Origin: JBOFOR01 sp051654865
GTDB taxonomy: Bacteria > Bacillota > Clostridia > Peptostreptococcales > Peptostreptococcaceae
NCBI GenBank assembly: GCA_051654865.1
Contig: JBOFYV010000144.1
Span: forward strand, 1-45,203
Direction: 5' to 3'
DNA: 45,203 nucleotides
In this document: positions 7,524-16,200 of the stretch, in pieces
Position numbering within the stretch: position 1 is the stretch's first letter
Layout: every line of letters begins with the position of its first letter
Program-made: the position numbers and the translations under genes
Notes under the pieces: generated by a model
What the model saw: only the letters and a program-made list of their open reading frames with translations
What the model was told of the DNA's origin: nothing
The model's database searches: none

Positions 7524-8526
7524 TAAAAAAGTTTTAGGCTTTGGAGAAATAATGCTAAGACTTACACCGCCAGATAATCAAAAGATAGTACAAGTGAACT
7601 CTTTTGATGCTACTTACGGCGGAGGTGAAGCAAATGTTGTTTGTAGTTTGGCTAACTTTGGTCATCAAACTAAGTATGCAACTAAATTACCGAATAATTC
7701 TCTAGGTGATAAGGTTATAAGAGACCTAAAAAGCTACAATGTAGAAACTAGCAGTATATTACAAGGTGAAGGTAGACTTGGTATATACTTCTTAGAAATA
7801 GGTCATGGACTTAGAAGTACAGAAGTTATATATGATAGAAAATACTCAGCTATATCTATGGCGAATAAAGAAGAGTTTGATATAGAAAAAATGCTATCTG
7901 ATGTTAAAATGGTACATTTATCAGGAATAACACCAGCGTTAAGTAAAGAACTATACAACTTAACTATAGAGATAGCAAAGTATGCTAAACAAACTGGTAT
8001 ACTAGTGTCCTTGGATTCGAACTACAGAGCTAAGCTTTGGAGTTTAGATGATGCTAAGGTGTTTTTAGAGGAAGTATTACCTTTTGTAGATATAGCATTC
8101 TTAGGAAACTTAGATATGACTAATATACTAAAGTATGAAGAAAAAGAATTAGAATTTGAAGATAGTCTAAAAGACTTATATGAAAGATTATTTGAAAAAT
8201 ATCCTAATTTAAAATATGCAGCATGTACAAAAAGAAGCGTACATTCTATAAACAATAACTCTTTAAAAGGTTATCTGTTTGATAAAGAAAATTTACACAT
8301 ATCAAATGAATACAATTTTGATATATTAGATAGAGTTGGTGGAGGAGATGCTTATACAGCTGGAATACTTCATGGTATATTAGAAAACTTAAATGCTAAA
8401 GAAATTGTAGAATTCGGAGTTTGTGCAAGTGTATTAAAACATTCAATAAGAGGAGATATAAACTTAGTTGATAAAGACAGTGTATCAAGTCTAATTGAAA
8501 AAGGATTACAAAATATTAAAAGATAG
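7507..8526 (+). CDS. kdgK: 2-keto-3-deoxygluconate kinase (PfkB family)
   Basis: Ribokinase-family sugar kinase, 339 residues, phosphorylating KDG to KDPG. Features: N-terminal GFGEIMLRL, substrate glycines YGGGEANV, and the PfkB signature with catalytic Asp in DRVGGGDAYTAG near residue 280. The start at 7507 overlaps the end of kdgA by 17 nt; no better start gives a complete first strand. Specificity for KDG rests on the operon (UxuA upstream, KDPG aldolase adjacent) more than on residues. Confidence 0.88.
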   Translation: MLEANNKKVLGFGEIMLRLTPPDNQKIVQVNSFDATYGGGEANVVCSLANFGHQTKYATKLPNNSLGDKVIRDLKSYNVETSSILQGEGRLGIYFLEIGHGLRSTEVIYDRKYSAISMANKEEFDIEKMLSDVKMVHLSGITPALSKELYNLTIEIAKYAKQTGILVSLDSNYRAKLWSLDDAKVFLEEVLPFVDIAFLGNLDMTNILKYEEKELEFEDSLKDLYERLFEKYPNLKYAACTKRSVHSINNNSLKGYLFDKENLHISNEYNFDILDRVGGGDAYTAGILHGILENLNAKEIVEFGVCASVLKHSIRGDINLVDKDSVSSLIEKGLQNIKR

Positions 8527-8542
8527 TTGGGGGACGAAAAAC

Positions 8543-9589
8543 ATGGAAATGACGTTTAGATGGTATGGACAAGATGACCCTGTTAAGATAGAGTACATCA
8601 GACAAATACCAGGAATGAAAGGTATAGTTACAGCGATATATGATATACCAGTAGGAGAGGCTTGGCCACTAGACAAAATATTAGATTTAAAGAAAAGTGT
8701 AGAGGATAATGGATTAAAACTTTCAGTAATAGAAAGTGTACCTGTTCACGAAGATATAAAATTAGGATTGCCTACAAGAGATAAATACATAGAAAACTAC
8801 AAAGAAACATTAAGAAACTTAGGTAAAGCTGGAATAGAGACTGTATGTTACAACTTTATGCCAGTATTTGACTGGACTCGTTCAGACCTAAATTATGAAC
8901 TTGAAGATGGATCAACTTGCTTAATATATGATGAAGAAACAGTTAAGAAAATGGATCCAGCATTAGGTGAGTTAGAACTTCCAGGATGGGATACATCATA
9001 TGGAGAAGGTGGACTTGGAGCATTACTTGATCAATATAAAAATGTTGATGAAGAAAAGTTATGGGAAAACTTAGAGTACTTTATAAAAGAAATAATACCT
9101 GTAGCTGAAGAAAGTAATGTTAAAATGGCTATACATCCGGATGATCCACCATGGGGAATATTTGGACTTCCAAGAATAATAACAAACTTTAAGAGCTTAG
9201 AAAGATTTATAAATCTTTATGATAGTGAGTACAATGGTTTAACATTATGTACAGGTTCGTTAGGGTGTACTTCAACTAATGATGTTGTAGAAATGGTTAA
9301 GTACTTCGGTAAAGAAAAGAATAGAATAAACTTTGCTCATTTAAGAAATGTATTAATAACAGGTGAAAGTAGCTTCAATGAAGTGGCTCACTTATCTGAA
9401 TGTGGATCATTAGATTTCTATGAAATAGTAAAAGCATACTGTGATTATGATTTCAAAGGACCATACAGACCAGATCATGGAAGAATGATATGGGGTGAAA
9501 CTGGTAGACCAGGATATGGGTTATACGATAGAGCACTAGGTGCTGTATACTTAAATGGTTTAATAGAAGCTATAAATAAAACTAAGTAA
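8543..9589 (+). CDS. uxuA: D-mannonate dehydratase
   Basis: Dehydrates D-mannonate to 2-keto-3-deoxygluconate; a metal-dependent TIM-barrel enzyme of 348 residues, the family's usual size. Typical stretches are MTFRWYG at the N-terminus, IPGMKGIVTA, MAIHPDDPPW (metal-binding His and Asp), CTGSLG, and RPDHGR near the end. I start it at ATG 8543, preceded by TTGGGGGACG, since the longer frame begins with a TTG inside kdgK. It follows the kdgK stop by 16 nt. Confidence 0.93.
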   Translation: MEMTFRWYGQDDPVKIEYIRQIPGMKGIVTAIYDIPVGEAWPLDKILDLKKSVEDNGLKLSVIESVPVHEDIKLGLPTRDKYIENYKETLRNLGKAGIETVCYNFMPVFDWTRSDLNYELEDGSTCLIYDEETVKKMDPALGELELPGWDTSYGEGGLGALLDQYKNVDEEKLWENLEYFIKEIIPVAEESNVKMAIHPDDPPWGIFGLPRIITNFKSLERFINLYDSEYNGLTLCTGSLGCTSTNDVVEMVKYFGKEKNRINFAHLRNVLITGESSFNEVAHLSECGSLDFYEIVKAYCDYDFKGPYRPDHGRMIWGETGRPGYGLYDRALGAVYLNGLIEAINKTK

Positions 9590-9602
9590 TAATGTAAGTT
9601 TA

Positions 9603-9633
9603 GGAGCGTTTCAAAATTATTTTGAAACACTCC
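9603..9633 (+). other. Intercistronic hairpin after uxuA
   Basis: Stem GGAG-C-GTTTCAAAAT / ATTTTGAAAC-A-CTCC with a one- to three-nt loop. No T run follows, so it is more likely an mRNA-stabilising or partial-termination hairpin than a full terminator. Confidence 0.55.
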
Positions 9634-9669
9634 CCTTAAATAAAAAAATAACTCTGATTATAAAAAATA

Positions 9670-9722
9670 TTGTAAAAAAACCATTGAATATGTTAGAATT
9701 TAAATAATAAGAAAACGGTATT
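9670..9722 (+). promoter_or_regulatory. Possible internal promoter and CcpA-like site before uxaC
   Basis: TTGTAA (9670-9675), 18-nt spacer and TAGAAT (9694-9699) form a moderate promoter. Just downstream AAGAAAACGGTATT (9709-9722) matches the clostridial CcpA motif RRGAAAANGTTTTC at about 11 of 14 positions, a road-block position. Confidence 0.35.
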
Positions 9723-9736
9723 AATAGGAGAGAATT

Positions 9737-11134
9737 ATGAAAAAATTCATGGACAAAGATTTCATATTATCTAATGAAACAGCTAAGACTTTATACCATA
9801 ATAATGCGTCAAAGATGCCAGTGTTTGATTATCACTGCCATTTACCAGCTGTAGAGATCGCAGAAGATAAAGAATATGAAAATATAACTCAAATGTGGCT
9901 ATACCATGACCATTATAAGTGGAGAGCTATGAGAAGTTTTGGTATAGATGAAAAGTACATAACTGGAGATGCAACTGACTTCGAAAAGTTTTATGAATTT
10001 GCTAAGATGATGCCATACTTAATTGGAAATCCAATTTATCACTGGTCTCATTTAGAACTTCAAAGATACTTTAATGTAGAAGAAACTTTAAGTGAAAAAA
10101 CAGCAAAAGATATATATGAAAAATGTAATAAGGCTATAGTTGAAGATAAATTAACAGCTAGAAAGTTAATAGACATGTCTAATGTTGTTTATATAGGAAC
10201 AACGGATGATCCTATTGATAGTTTAATATATCACAGACAAATAAGTGAAGATAAAAACTTTAACTGTGAAGTTAGACCTTCATTTAGACCAGACAAGGCA
10301 TTAAAAATACAGAATATAGATTTTGTTAACTATATAGAAACATTAGGAAAAACTGCAAACACAGAAATAAAAGATTATAATACTTTAATCAAAGTATTAG
10401 AAAGAAGATTAGATCACTTTGTAAATAATGGATGTAATATAACGGACCATAGTTTAGAAAGAGTTTATTTTGAAACTGCCACTAAAGAGGAAGTTGAAAC
10501 TATCTTTGTTAAAGTTTTAGCGGGAGAAGAAATAAGTAAAATTGAAGCTCAAAAGTACACAACATATACATTAGTACAATTAGGAAAAATGTATAGTGAG
10601 AGAAATATGGTAATGCAACTTCATATAGGAGCTCTTAGAAATAATAATACAAGAATGTTTAATTTAGTAGGAGTAGATGCCGGATTTGACAGTATTGATG
10701 ATGGGGAAATCGCTTACTCTTTATCAAGGCTTTTAGATAGTTTAGACGTAGAGGATAAGCTACCGAAGACAATATTATATTGCTTAAATCCTAAGGATAA
10801 TGAAGTTTTAGGAACTATGATAGGAAACTTCCAAGGAGGACAAACTGCTGGAAAAATACAGTTTGGTTCAGGTTGGTGGTTCAATGACCAAAAAGATGGT
10901 ATGGAAAGACAACTTATGGCTTTATCTCAATTAGGTTTAGTTAGTAAATTTGTAGGAATGCTTACAGATTCAAGAAGTTTCTTATCATTTACTAGACATG
11001 AATACTTTAGAAGGATTTTATGTAACTACTTAGGAAGCTTAGTTGAAAATGGAGAATATCCAAATGACTTAGACATATTAGGTGAAATAGTGGAAGATAT
11101 ATGTTTTAACAACGCTAAAAAATATTTTGAATAA
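9737..11134 (+). CDS. uxaC: Glucuronate isomerase (uronate isomerase)
   Basis: Interconverts D-glucuronate and D-fructuronate, the entry step of the pathway; cytosolic amidohydrolase-fold enzyme of 465 residues, the typical length. The metal-binding HxH lies in FDYHCHLP near residue 35; other family blocks are WLYHDHYKWRAMR, DPIDSL, LHIGALRNNN near residue 297, and TDSRSFLSFTRHEYFRR near the end. AATAGGAGAG precedes the ATG. The enzyme family also accepts galacturonate, but uxaA and uxaB are absent here, so only glucuronate can be taken to KDG by this set. Confidence 0.95.
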   Translation: MKKFMDKDFILSNETAKTLYHNNASKMPVFDYHCHLPAVEIAEDKEYENITQMWLYHDHYKWRAMRSFGIDEKYITGDATDFEKFYEFAKMMPYLIGNPIYHWSHLELQRYFNVEETLSEKTAKDIYEKCNKAIVEDKLTARKLIDMSNVVYIGTTDDPIDSLIYHRQISEDKNFNCEVRPSFRPDKALKIQNIDFVNYIETLGKTANTEIKDYNTLIKVLERRLDHFVNNGCNITDHSLERVYFETATKEEVETIFVKVLAGEEISKIEAQKYTTYTLVQLGKMYSERNMVMQLHIGALRNNNTRMFNLVGVDAGFDSIDDGEIAYSLSRLLDSLDVEDKLPKTILYCLNPKDNEVLGTMIGNFQGGQTAGKIQFGSGWWFNDQKDGMERQLMALSQLGLVSKFVGMLTDSRSFLSFTRHEYFRRILCNYLGSLVENGEYPNDLDILGEIVEDICFNNAKKYFE

Positions 11135-11156
11135 TAATCCTAGGGGGGATTTATAG

Positions 11157-12164
11157 ATGAATAAAAGGATTAAAGCACTTTTTCTTGCAGTTACAATAAG
11201 TTTGACTACAGTTGGATGTAGTTCAACTCAAGATAGTGATGTAAGAGTAATGAGAGTTGCTCACAACCAAGGTGAGGAACATCCAATACATTTAGCACTA
11301 AAAGAATTTGAAAACATTGTTGAAGAAAAAACAAATAATGAAATAGACATACAAGTATATCCAAATGAGTTACTTGGTGGACAACGTGAAGCTGTAGAAC
11401 TTACGCAAACTGGAGCTGTTGATATAGCAGTTGGAAGTATAAGTTTATTAGAAAGTTTCAATAAGTCGTATAGCGTATTTAACTTACCATACTTATTTGA
11501 TAGTACAGAACATTATCATGCTGTAATGAATGATGATGAAATAATGAATAAAATATATGAATCAACTAGAGAATCAGGATTTGTTGGACTTACTTGGTTT
11601 GATGCAGGGTCAAGAAATATGTACACGACAGATAAGCCAATAATGAAACCAGAAGACTTAAAAGGTAAAAAGATAAGAGTTCAGCAAAGTCAAACTAATA
11701 TAAGAATGATGGAATTATTAGGAGGATCTGCAACTCCTATGAGTTTTGGTGAAGTTTATACAGCACTTCAACAAAAGGTTATAGATGGTGCAGAAAACAA
11801 TGAGTTAGCATTAACTAACAATAAGCATGGAGAGGTTGCTAAATTCTATTCATACAACCAACATGCAATGATACCAGATATATTAATAATGAACGCTAAG
11901 CTATTAGACAACTTAAGTGAAGAACATAGAACTATAATATTAGATGCAGTGGATGCAATAAATAAGTTTGAAGTTGATGCTTGGGAAGAAAAAGTAGAAG
12001 AAGCTAAAAAGCAATCAGAGGAAATGGGTGTTAAATTCTATTATCCAGAAATAGAACCTTTTAAAGAAAAAGTTTTACCTCTTCATGAAGAAATGACTCA
12101 GGACCCAGAAGTAAAAACTTTATACGACAAGATACAACAAAAAGCACCTAAAGAAAGTAAATAA
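11157..12164 (+). CDS. TRAP transporter substrate-binding lipoprotein (DctP family)
   Basis: Extracellular binding protein, 335 residues, that delivers a carboxylate to the DctQ/DctM permease. N-terminal lipoprotein signal with lipobox TVGC near residue 21, so it is tethered to the membrane. Family landmarks: AHNQGEEHPIHLAL, YPNELLGGQREAVELTQTG, FNLPYLF, and the substrate-gripping arginine region GKKIRVQQS with GEVYTALQQKVIDGAEN. It follows uxaC by 22 nt and precedes both permease genes, so the ligand is predicted to be glucuronate (inference). Confidence 0.9.
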   Translation: MNKRIKALFLAVTISLTTVGCSSTQDSDVRVMRVAHNQGEEHPIHLALKEFENIVEEKTNNEIDIQVYPNELLGGQREAVELTQTGAVDIAVGSISLLESFNKSYSVFNLPYLFDSTEHYHAVMNDDEIMNKIYESTRESGFVGLTWFDAGSRNMYTTDKPIMKPEDLKGKKIRVQQSQTNIRMMELLGGSATPMSFGEVYTALQQKVIDGAENNELALTNNKHGEVAKFYSYNQHAMIPDILIMNAKLLDNLSEEHRTIILDAVDAINKFEVDAWEEKVEEAKKQSEEMGVKFYYPEIEPFKEKVLPLHEEMTQDPEVKTLYDKIQQKAPKESK

Positions 12165-12186
12165 ATACTAGTAGGGAGGAAACAAG

Positions 12187-12693
12187 ATGAATAAATTAAG
12201 AAATATATTAAATAAAACAATAGAAGTCTTATGTATGACGCTACTAGCATTTATGGTAGTTTTAGGTACTTGGCAAATAATTACTCGTTATGTATTAAAT
12301 AACCCAAGTACAGTATCAGAAGATTTATTAATATACTCATTTGTATGGATGGCATTACTTGGTTCAGCATATGTATTTGGAAAAAGAGATCATATGACTA
12401 TGGTATTTTTCAGACAAAAACTAGATAACAAAAGTCCTAAAGTAAAATTCACATTAAGCATAATGACAGAATTAGTAGTATTAATATTCTCTGCGTTAGT
12501 TTTAGTTTTAGGTGGAGTACAAATAAGTAACTTAGCAATGGGGCAAATATCGCCTGCACTAGGAATACCAATGGGATATATATATTTAGCATTACCATTA
12601 TCAGGGATAATAACAATAATATACAATGTTTTAAACTTAGTTGATTTAACAAAAGATTCAACAAAATCAATAAAAGCAGCAAATAATAATTAA
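12187..12693 (+). CDS. TRAP transporter small permease (DctQ family)
   Basis: A 168-residue membrane protein with four hydrophobic segments, including TLLAFMVVLGTWQIITRYV, LLIYSFVWMALLGSAYVFG and ALPLSGIITIIYNVLNL. The W-x(2)-R-Y motif after TM1 and the GSAYVFGKRDHM segment are typical of DctQ. It partners the large permease 18 nt downstream. GGGAGG precedes the ATG. Confidence 0.9.
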   Translation: MNKLRNILNKTIEVLCMTLLAFMVVLGTWQIITRYVLNNPSTVSEDLLIYSFVWMALLGSAYVFGKRDHMTMVFFRQKLDNKSPKVKFTLSIMTELVVLIFSALVLVLGGVQISNLAMGQISPALGIPMGYIYLALPLSGIITIIYNVLNLVDLTKDSTKSIKAANNN

Positions 12694-12711
12694 TCTGAGG
12701 GAGAGAAGATT

Positions 12712-14019
12712 ATGGAATTAGCATTTCAAGCAGGTACAGCCATAGCTATTGTATTCCCAATATTACTTTTATTAGGAATTCCAATATCTATAACTATAGG
12801 AATAGCGTCTATATTTGGTATACTAACTACATTATCATGGGATGTAGCAGTATTAACTGGAGCACAAAGAATATTTACTGGTATAAGTAGTTTCTCATTA
12901 CTTGCAATACCATTTTTCGTACTAGCTGGTATAATAATGAACAATGGTGGTATAGCTTTAAAATTAGTAAACTTTGCTAAAGTTTTAAGTGGAAAGCTAC
13001 CAGGATCATTAGCACATACAAATGTAGTTGGAAATATGTTATTTGGAGCTGTAAGTGGTTCTTCAGTTGCAGCAGCAGCGGCAATAGGTGGAACTATGGC
13101 ACCACTTCAAGAAGCAGAAGGATATAATAAAAACTATAGTGCAGCAGTCAACATAGCTTCTGCACCAACAGGGTTATTAATACCTCCAAGTAACTCACTT
13201 ATAATATATTCACTAGTAAGTGGTGGTACATCAGTAGCTGCACTATTTATGGCAGGATATATACCTGGTATATTATGGGGACTAGCTGTAATGGTAGTTG
13301 CATTTATATTAGCTAAAAAATATAAGTACTCTTCAAAATACAGTATAAGTTTTAGTGAAGCTTTAAAGATATTTGTAGATGCACTACCAAGTTTAGCATT
13401 AATATTTGTAATAATAGGTGGTATAGTAGGTGGTATATTCACAGCTACAGAAGGAGCGGCAGTTGCTGTTGTTTATTCATTCATACTATCATTCTTCTTC
13501 TATAAGTCTATAAAAGTAAAAGATATACCTAAAATTTTATTAGATACAGTAGAGATGACAGGGATAATAATATTCTTAATAGGTGTTTCTTCTATAATGT
13601 CTTGGGTAATGGCATTTACAAACATACCAAATGCTATAACTGAGTTATTATTAGGGGTATCTTCAAATCCTGTAGTTATATTATTAATAATGAATGTTGT
13701 GTTATTAATAGTTGGTACATTTATGGATTTAACACCAGCTATATTAATATTCACACCAATATTCTTACCAATAGCTCAAAATTTTGGTATGGATTCAGTG
13801 CAGTTTGGTATAATGCTTATATTCAACTTATGTATAGGTAACATAACACCACCGGTTGGTAATACGCTATTCATAGGTTGTAAGGTAGGTAAGACAAGCA
13901 TAGAGGAAGTAATAAAATATCTATTACCATTCTATATAGGTATACTAGTAGTACTTATGCTGGTAACATTTATACCAGAAATAAGTTTATTCATACCTAA
14001 ACTTATGGGGATGATATAA
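12712..14019 (+). CDS. TRAP transporter large permease (DctM family)
   Basis: Sodium-coupled transport subunit, 435 residues with about 12 hydrophobic segments. Family motifs: IPFFVLAGIIMNNGGIA, GAVSGSSVAAAAAIGG, LIPPSNSLIIYS near residue 160, and NLCIGNITPPVGNTLF near residue 378 (sodium-site loops). GAGGGAGAG precedes the ATG. It is the last gene of the operon, closed by the terminator at 14063-14117. Confidence 0.92.
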   Translation: MELAFQAGTAIAIVFPILLLLGIPISITIGIASIFGILTTLSWDVAVLTGAQRIFTGISSFSLLAIPFFVLAGIIMNNGGIALKLVNFAKVLSGKLPGSLAHTNVVGNMLFGAVSGSSVAAAAAIGGTMAPLQEAEGYNKNYSAAVNIASAPTGLLIPPSNSLIIYSLVSGGTSVAALFMAGYIPGILWGLAVMVVAFILAKKYKYSSKYSISFSEALKIFVDALPSLALIFVIIGGIVGGIFTATEGAAVAVVYSFILSFFFYKSIKVKDIPKILLDTVEMTGIIIFLIGVSSIMSWVMAFTNIPNAITELLLGVSSNPVVILLIMNVVLLIVGTFMDLTPAILIFTPIFLPIAQNFGMDSVQFGIMLIFNLCIGNITPPVGNTLFIGCKVGKTSIEEVIKYLLPFYIGILVVLMLVTFIPEISLFIPKLMGMI

Positions 14020-14062
14020 TAAATATAAGTGGTTTTATTGGGTTAAATAAATAATAAAATAT

Positions 14063-14117
14063 AGGATTCTATTCAACTAACATATTTTAATATGTATGAT
14101 GGATAGAGTCCTTTTTT
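14063..14117 (+). terminator. Terminator of the glucuronate-TRAP operon
   Basis: A long imperfect stem (AGGATTCTATTCAAC... with ...GGATAGAGTCCT, about 20 of 23 pairs) followed by six T. It lies 43 nt after the dctM-type stop codon. Confidence 0.85.
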
Positions 14118-14185
14118 ACGTATAAGATCAATATTTTAGTTTTTGAATTATGCAATAAAAAGTTAAAATATTATATGTTAAACTA

Positions 14186-14214
14186 TTGACACGGAAAATG
14201 ATTTCAATTATTAT
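14186..14214 (+). promoter_or_regulatory. Promoter of the nagRAB operon with CcpA-like site in the spacer
   Basis: Perfect TTGACA (14186-14191), 17-nt spacer and TATTAT (14209-14214). Inside the spacer, CGGAAAATGATTTCAA (14192-14207) matches the clostridial CcpA consensus RRGAAAANGTTTTCWW at 14 of 16 positions, so CcpA bound there would exclude RNA polymerase. Confidence 0.65.
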
Positions 14215-14244
14215 AATGGTATAGACCAATTGGTATAGACCAAT
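14215..14244. promoter_or_regulatory. Two tandem NagR (dre-type) operators
   Basis: AATGGTATAGACCAAT (14215-14230) and ATTGGTATAGACCAAT (14229-14244) are two 16-bp palindromic sites at a 14-bp period. They match the known YvoA/NagR and DasR dre form (TGGTnTAGACCA). They start at the -10 region and cover the transcript start, so NagR bound here would block transcription of its own operon until glucosamine-6-phosphate or GlcNAc-6-phosphate releases it. Confidence 0.8.
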
Positions 14245-14288
14245 TGAATATAGGATAGTAAAAAATCATATAAATTAATGGTGAAAAT

Positions 14289-15023
14289 ATGAGAAAAGTA
14301 GATAAAAATTTAGATGTTCCTCTTCATATTCAACTATCAAAAATAATAAAGGATATGATCATAAACAAAGAACTTCTAGAGGGTACTTATTTAATGCCAG
14401 AAAGAGAGCTTTGTAAATTACAAGAAGTTAGCAGAATGACTGTAAATAAAGCAATACTAAGTCTTGTAAATGAGGAATTATTAGAAAGAAAACAAGGTAA
14501 AGGAACTTATGTAGCATATCAAAAGCAACAACATAAATTCCAAAAGCTAAAAGGATTTTCTGAAGTAATGAACCAAAATGGTGTTAATGTAATAAATAAA
14601 ATATTGAAATTTGATATTAAAACTCAAAATAAAAACATACTAGATAAATTAAAAATAAGTAATAAAAATGAATTAATTTACGAAATAGAAAGATTAAGAA
14701 TAATAGAGGGAGAGCCATTTGCTTTAGAAATGGTATATATACCTCAAACAATGTGTGTAGACTTAACTGAAAAGCTAGTTGAAGAGAACTCATTATATAC
14801 TCTTTTTAAAGAAAAGTATAATCATAATATAAAAAAAGCAGTACAAACAATAGAACCAATAATGCTAAATAAGCATGAAGCTGATAGTTTAAACCAAAAG
14901 TTAAACTCATTAGCATTAAAGTTTGACAGGGTGGTATATACAGAAGAAGATGAAATAATTGAATATACCATATCTACATTTACATGTGATAAGCACCAGT
15001 ATCAAATTGAATTAAATGATTAG
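14289..15023 (+). CDS. nagR: GntR/HutC-family repressor of amino-sugar use (NagR)
   Basis: A 244-residue regulator: winged helix-turn-helix at residues 8-75 (MPERELCKLQEVSRMTVNKAI, then RKQGKGTYV) and a UTRA effector domain from about 90 to 240 (IYEIERLRIIEGEPFALEMVYIP). HutC-family members beside nagA/nagB are the NagR/YvoA type that responds to GlcNAc-6-P or GlcN-6-P. It leads the nag operon behind two dre operators, so it is predicted to repress itself. Its stop is 10 nt before the nagA start. Confidence 0.88.
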   Translation: MRKVDKNLDVPLHIQLSKIIKDMIINKELLEGTYLMPERELCKLQEVSRMTVNKAILSLVNEELLERKQGKGTYVAYQKQQHKFQKLKGFSEVMNQNGVNVINKILKFDIKTQNKNILDKLKISNKNELIYEIERLRIIEGEPFALEMVYIPQTMCVDLTEKLVEENSLYTLFKEKYNHNIKKAVQTIEPIMLNKHEADSLNQKLNSLALKFDRVVYTEEDEIIEYTISTFTCDKHQYQIELND

Positions 15024-15033
15024 GGGTGAAAAT

Positions 15034-16164
15034 ATGAAAGCTATAATTAATGGTAAGATAGTAAAACAAAATGAAATAGTTGAAAATAAGGTACTAGTAT
15101 TTGACAATAAGATACTTGATATATGTGACAATGTACCTGAAAATTGTGAAGTTATTGATGCAAAAGGAATGTATGTATCACCAGGTTTAATAGATATACA
15201 TATTCACGGAAGTAAAGGTTCTGATGTAATGGATAACACATTAGAAGATATAAATACAATAAGTTCAAGCATAGCAGAAAGTGGAGTTACAGGATACTTA
15301 CCTACTACTATGTCTATGAACCAAGGAAAAATACAAAAAGCCTTTGAAGTTATAAAAGAAGCTATGGGTAATGAAAACAAAGGTGCTAAAATATTAGGAG
15401 TTCATGTAGAAGGTCCTTTTATAAATATAACATATAAAGGAGCTCAAAACTCTAAGTATATAGTTAAGCCTGATTATAATCTTATAAAAGATTATACAGA
15501 TATAATAAAGGTAATATCTATGGCACCAGAAGTAGATGATAACTTTGAATTTATAACTAAAGTTAAAAATGAAACAGGTATAACTATATCTATATGCCAC
15601 AGTAGTGCAACTTATAAAGAAGCTACAGCAGCAATAGAAAAAGGTGTATCTAACATAACTCACTTATTCAATGGTATGTCACCACTTAACCATAGAGAGC
15701 CAGGAGTTGTGGGAGCAGCATTTGCTACAGATGTATTTACTGAAATAATAGCAGATACAATACATGTAAACAAAGACGTATTCCAAATAGTATTAAATAA
15801 TAAAGGAAAAGAAAGAGTAGTTCTAATAACTGATAGTATGAGAGCTGCAGCTATGGAAGATGGAGAGTATGAATTAGGTGGACAACCAGTATTCGTTAAG
15901 GACAATAGTGCAAGACTAGAAAATGGTTCATTAGCAGGAAGTGTACTTACATTAAATAGAGCAGTACAAAATTTCTATGAAAATACTAAACTAGAATTAC
16001 ATGAAGCTATAAATTTAGCATCTATAAATCCTGCAAAATCAATAAATGTTGATGATACAAAGGGAAGTTTAGAAGTAGGGAAAGATGCAGATATAGCAAT
16101 ATTTGATAATGATATGAATTGCTACCTTACAATTGTAGAGGGACAGCTAATATATAAAAAATAA
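15034..16164 (+). CDS. nagA: N-acetylglucosamine-6-phosphate deacetylase
   Basis: Hydrolyses GlcNAc-6-phosphate to glucosamine-6-phosphate and acetate. 376 residues from ATG 15034, chosen because AGGGGTGA lies 4 nt upstream; an upstream in-frame ATG (15016) lies inside nagR without a good site. Metal and catalytic motifs: HxH in DIHIHGSKG (His56, His58), Glu126 in GVHVEGPF, ICHSSAT, ITHLFNGM, and the general-base Asp in TDSMRAA. The second enzyme of the pair, nagB, follows. Confidence 0.94.
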   Translation: MKAIINGKIVKQNEIVENKVLVFDNKILDICDNVPENCEVIDAKGMYVSPGLIDIHIHGSKGSDVMDNTLEDINTISSSIAESGVTGYLPTTMSMNQGKIQKAFEVIKEAMGNENKGAKILGVHVEGPFINITYKGAQNSKYIVKPDYNLIKDYTDIIKVISMAPEVDDNFEFITKVKNETGITISICHSSATYKEATAAIEKGVSNITHLFNGMSPLNHREPGVVGAAFATDVFTEIIADTIHVNKDVFQIVLNNKGKERVVLITDSMRAAAMEDGEYELGGQPVFVKDNSARLENGSLAGSVLTLNRAVQNFYENTKLELHEAINLASINPAKSINVDDTKGSLEVGKDADIAIFDNDMNCYLTIVEGQLIYKK

Positions 16165-16200
16165 AAAAACAAAAAATATATATTATAGAAGGTGAAGATT

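Noticed and set aside
12390..12682. Two minus-strand frames inside the DctQ gene
   Set aside because: They are hydrophobic mirrors of a membrane-protein gene with no ribosome binding site; DctQ motifs are on the plus strand.
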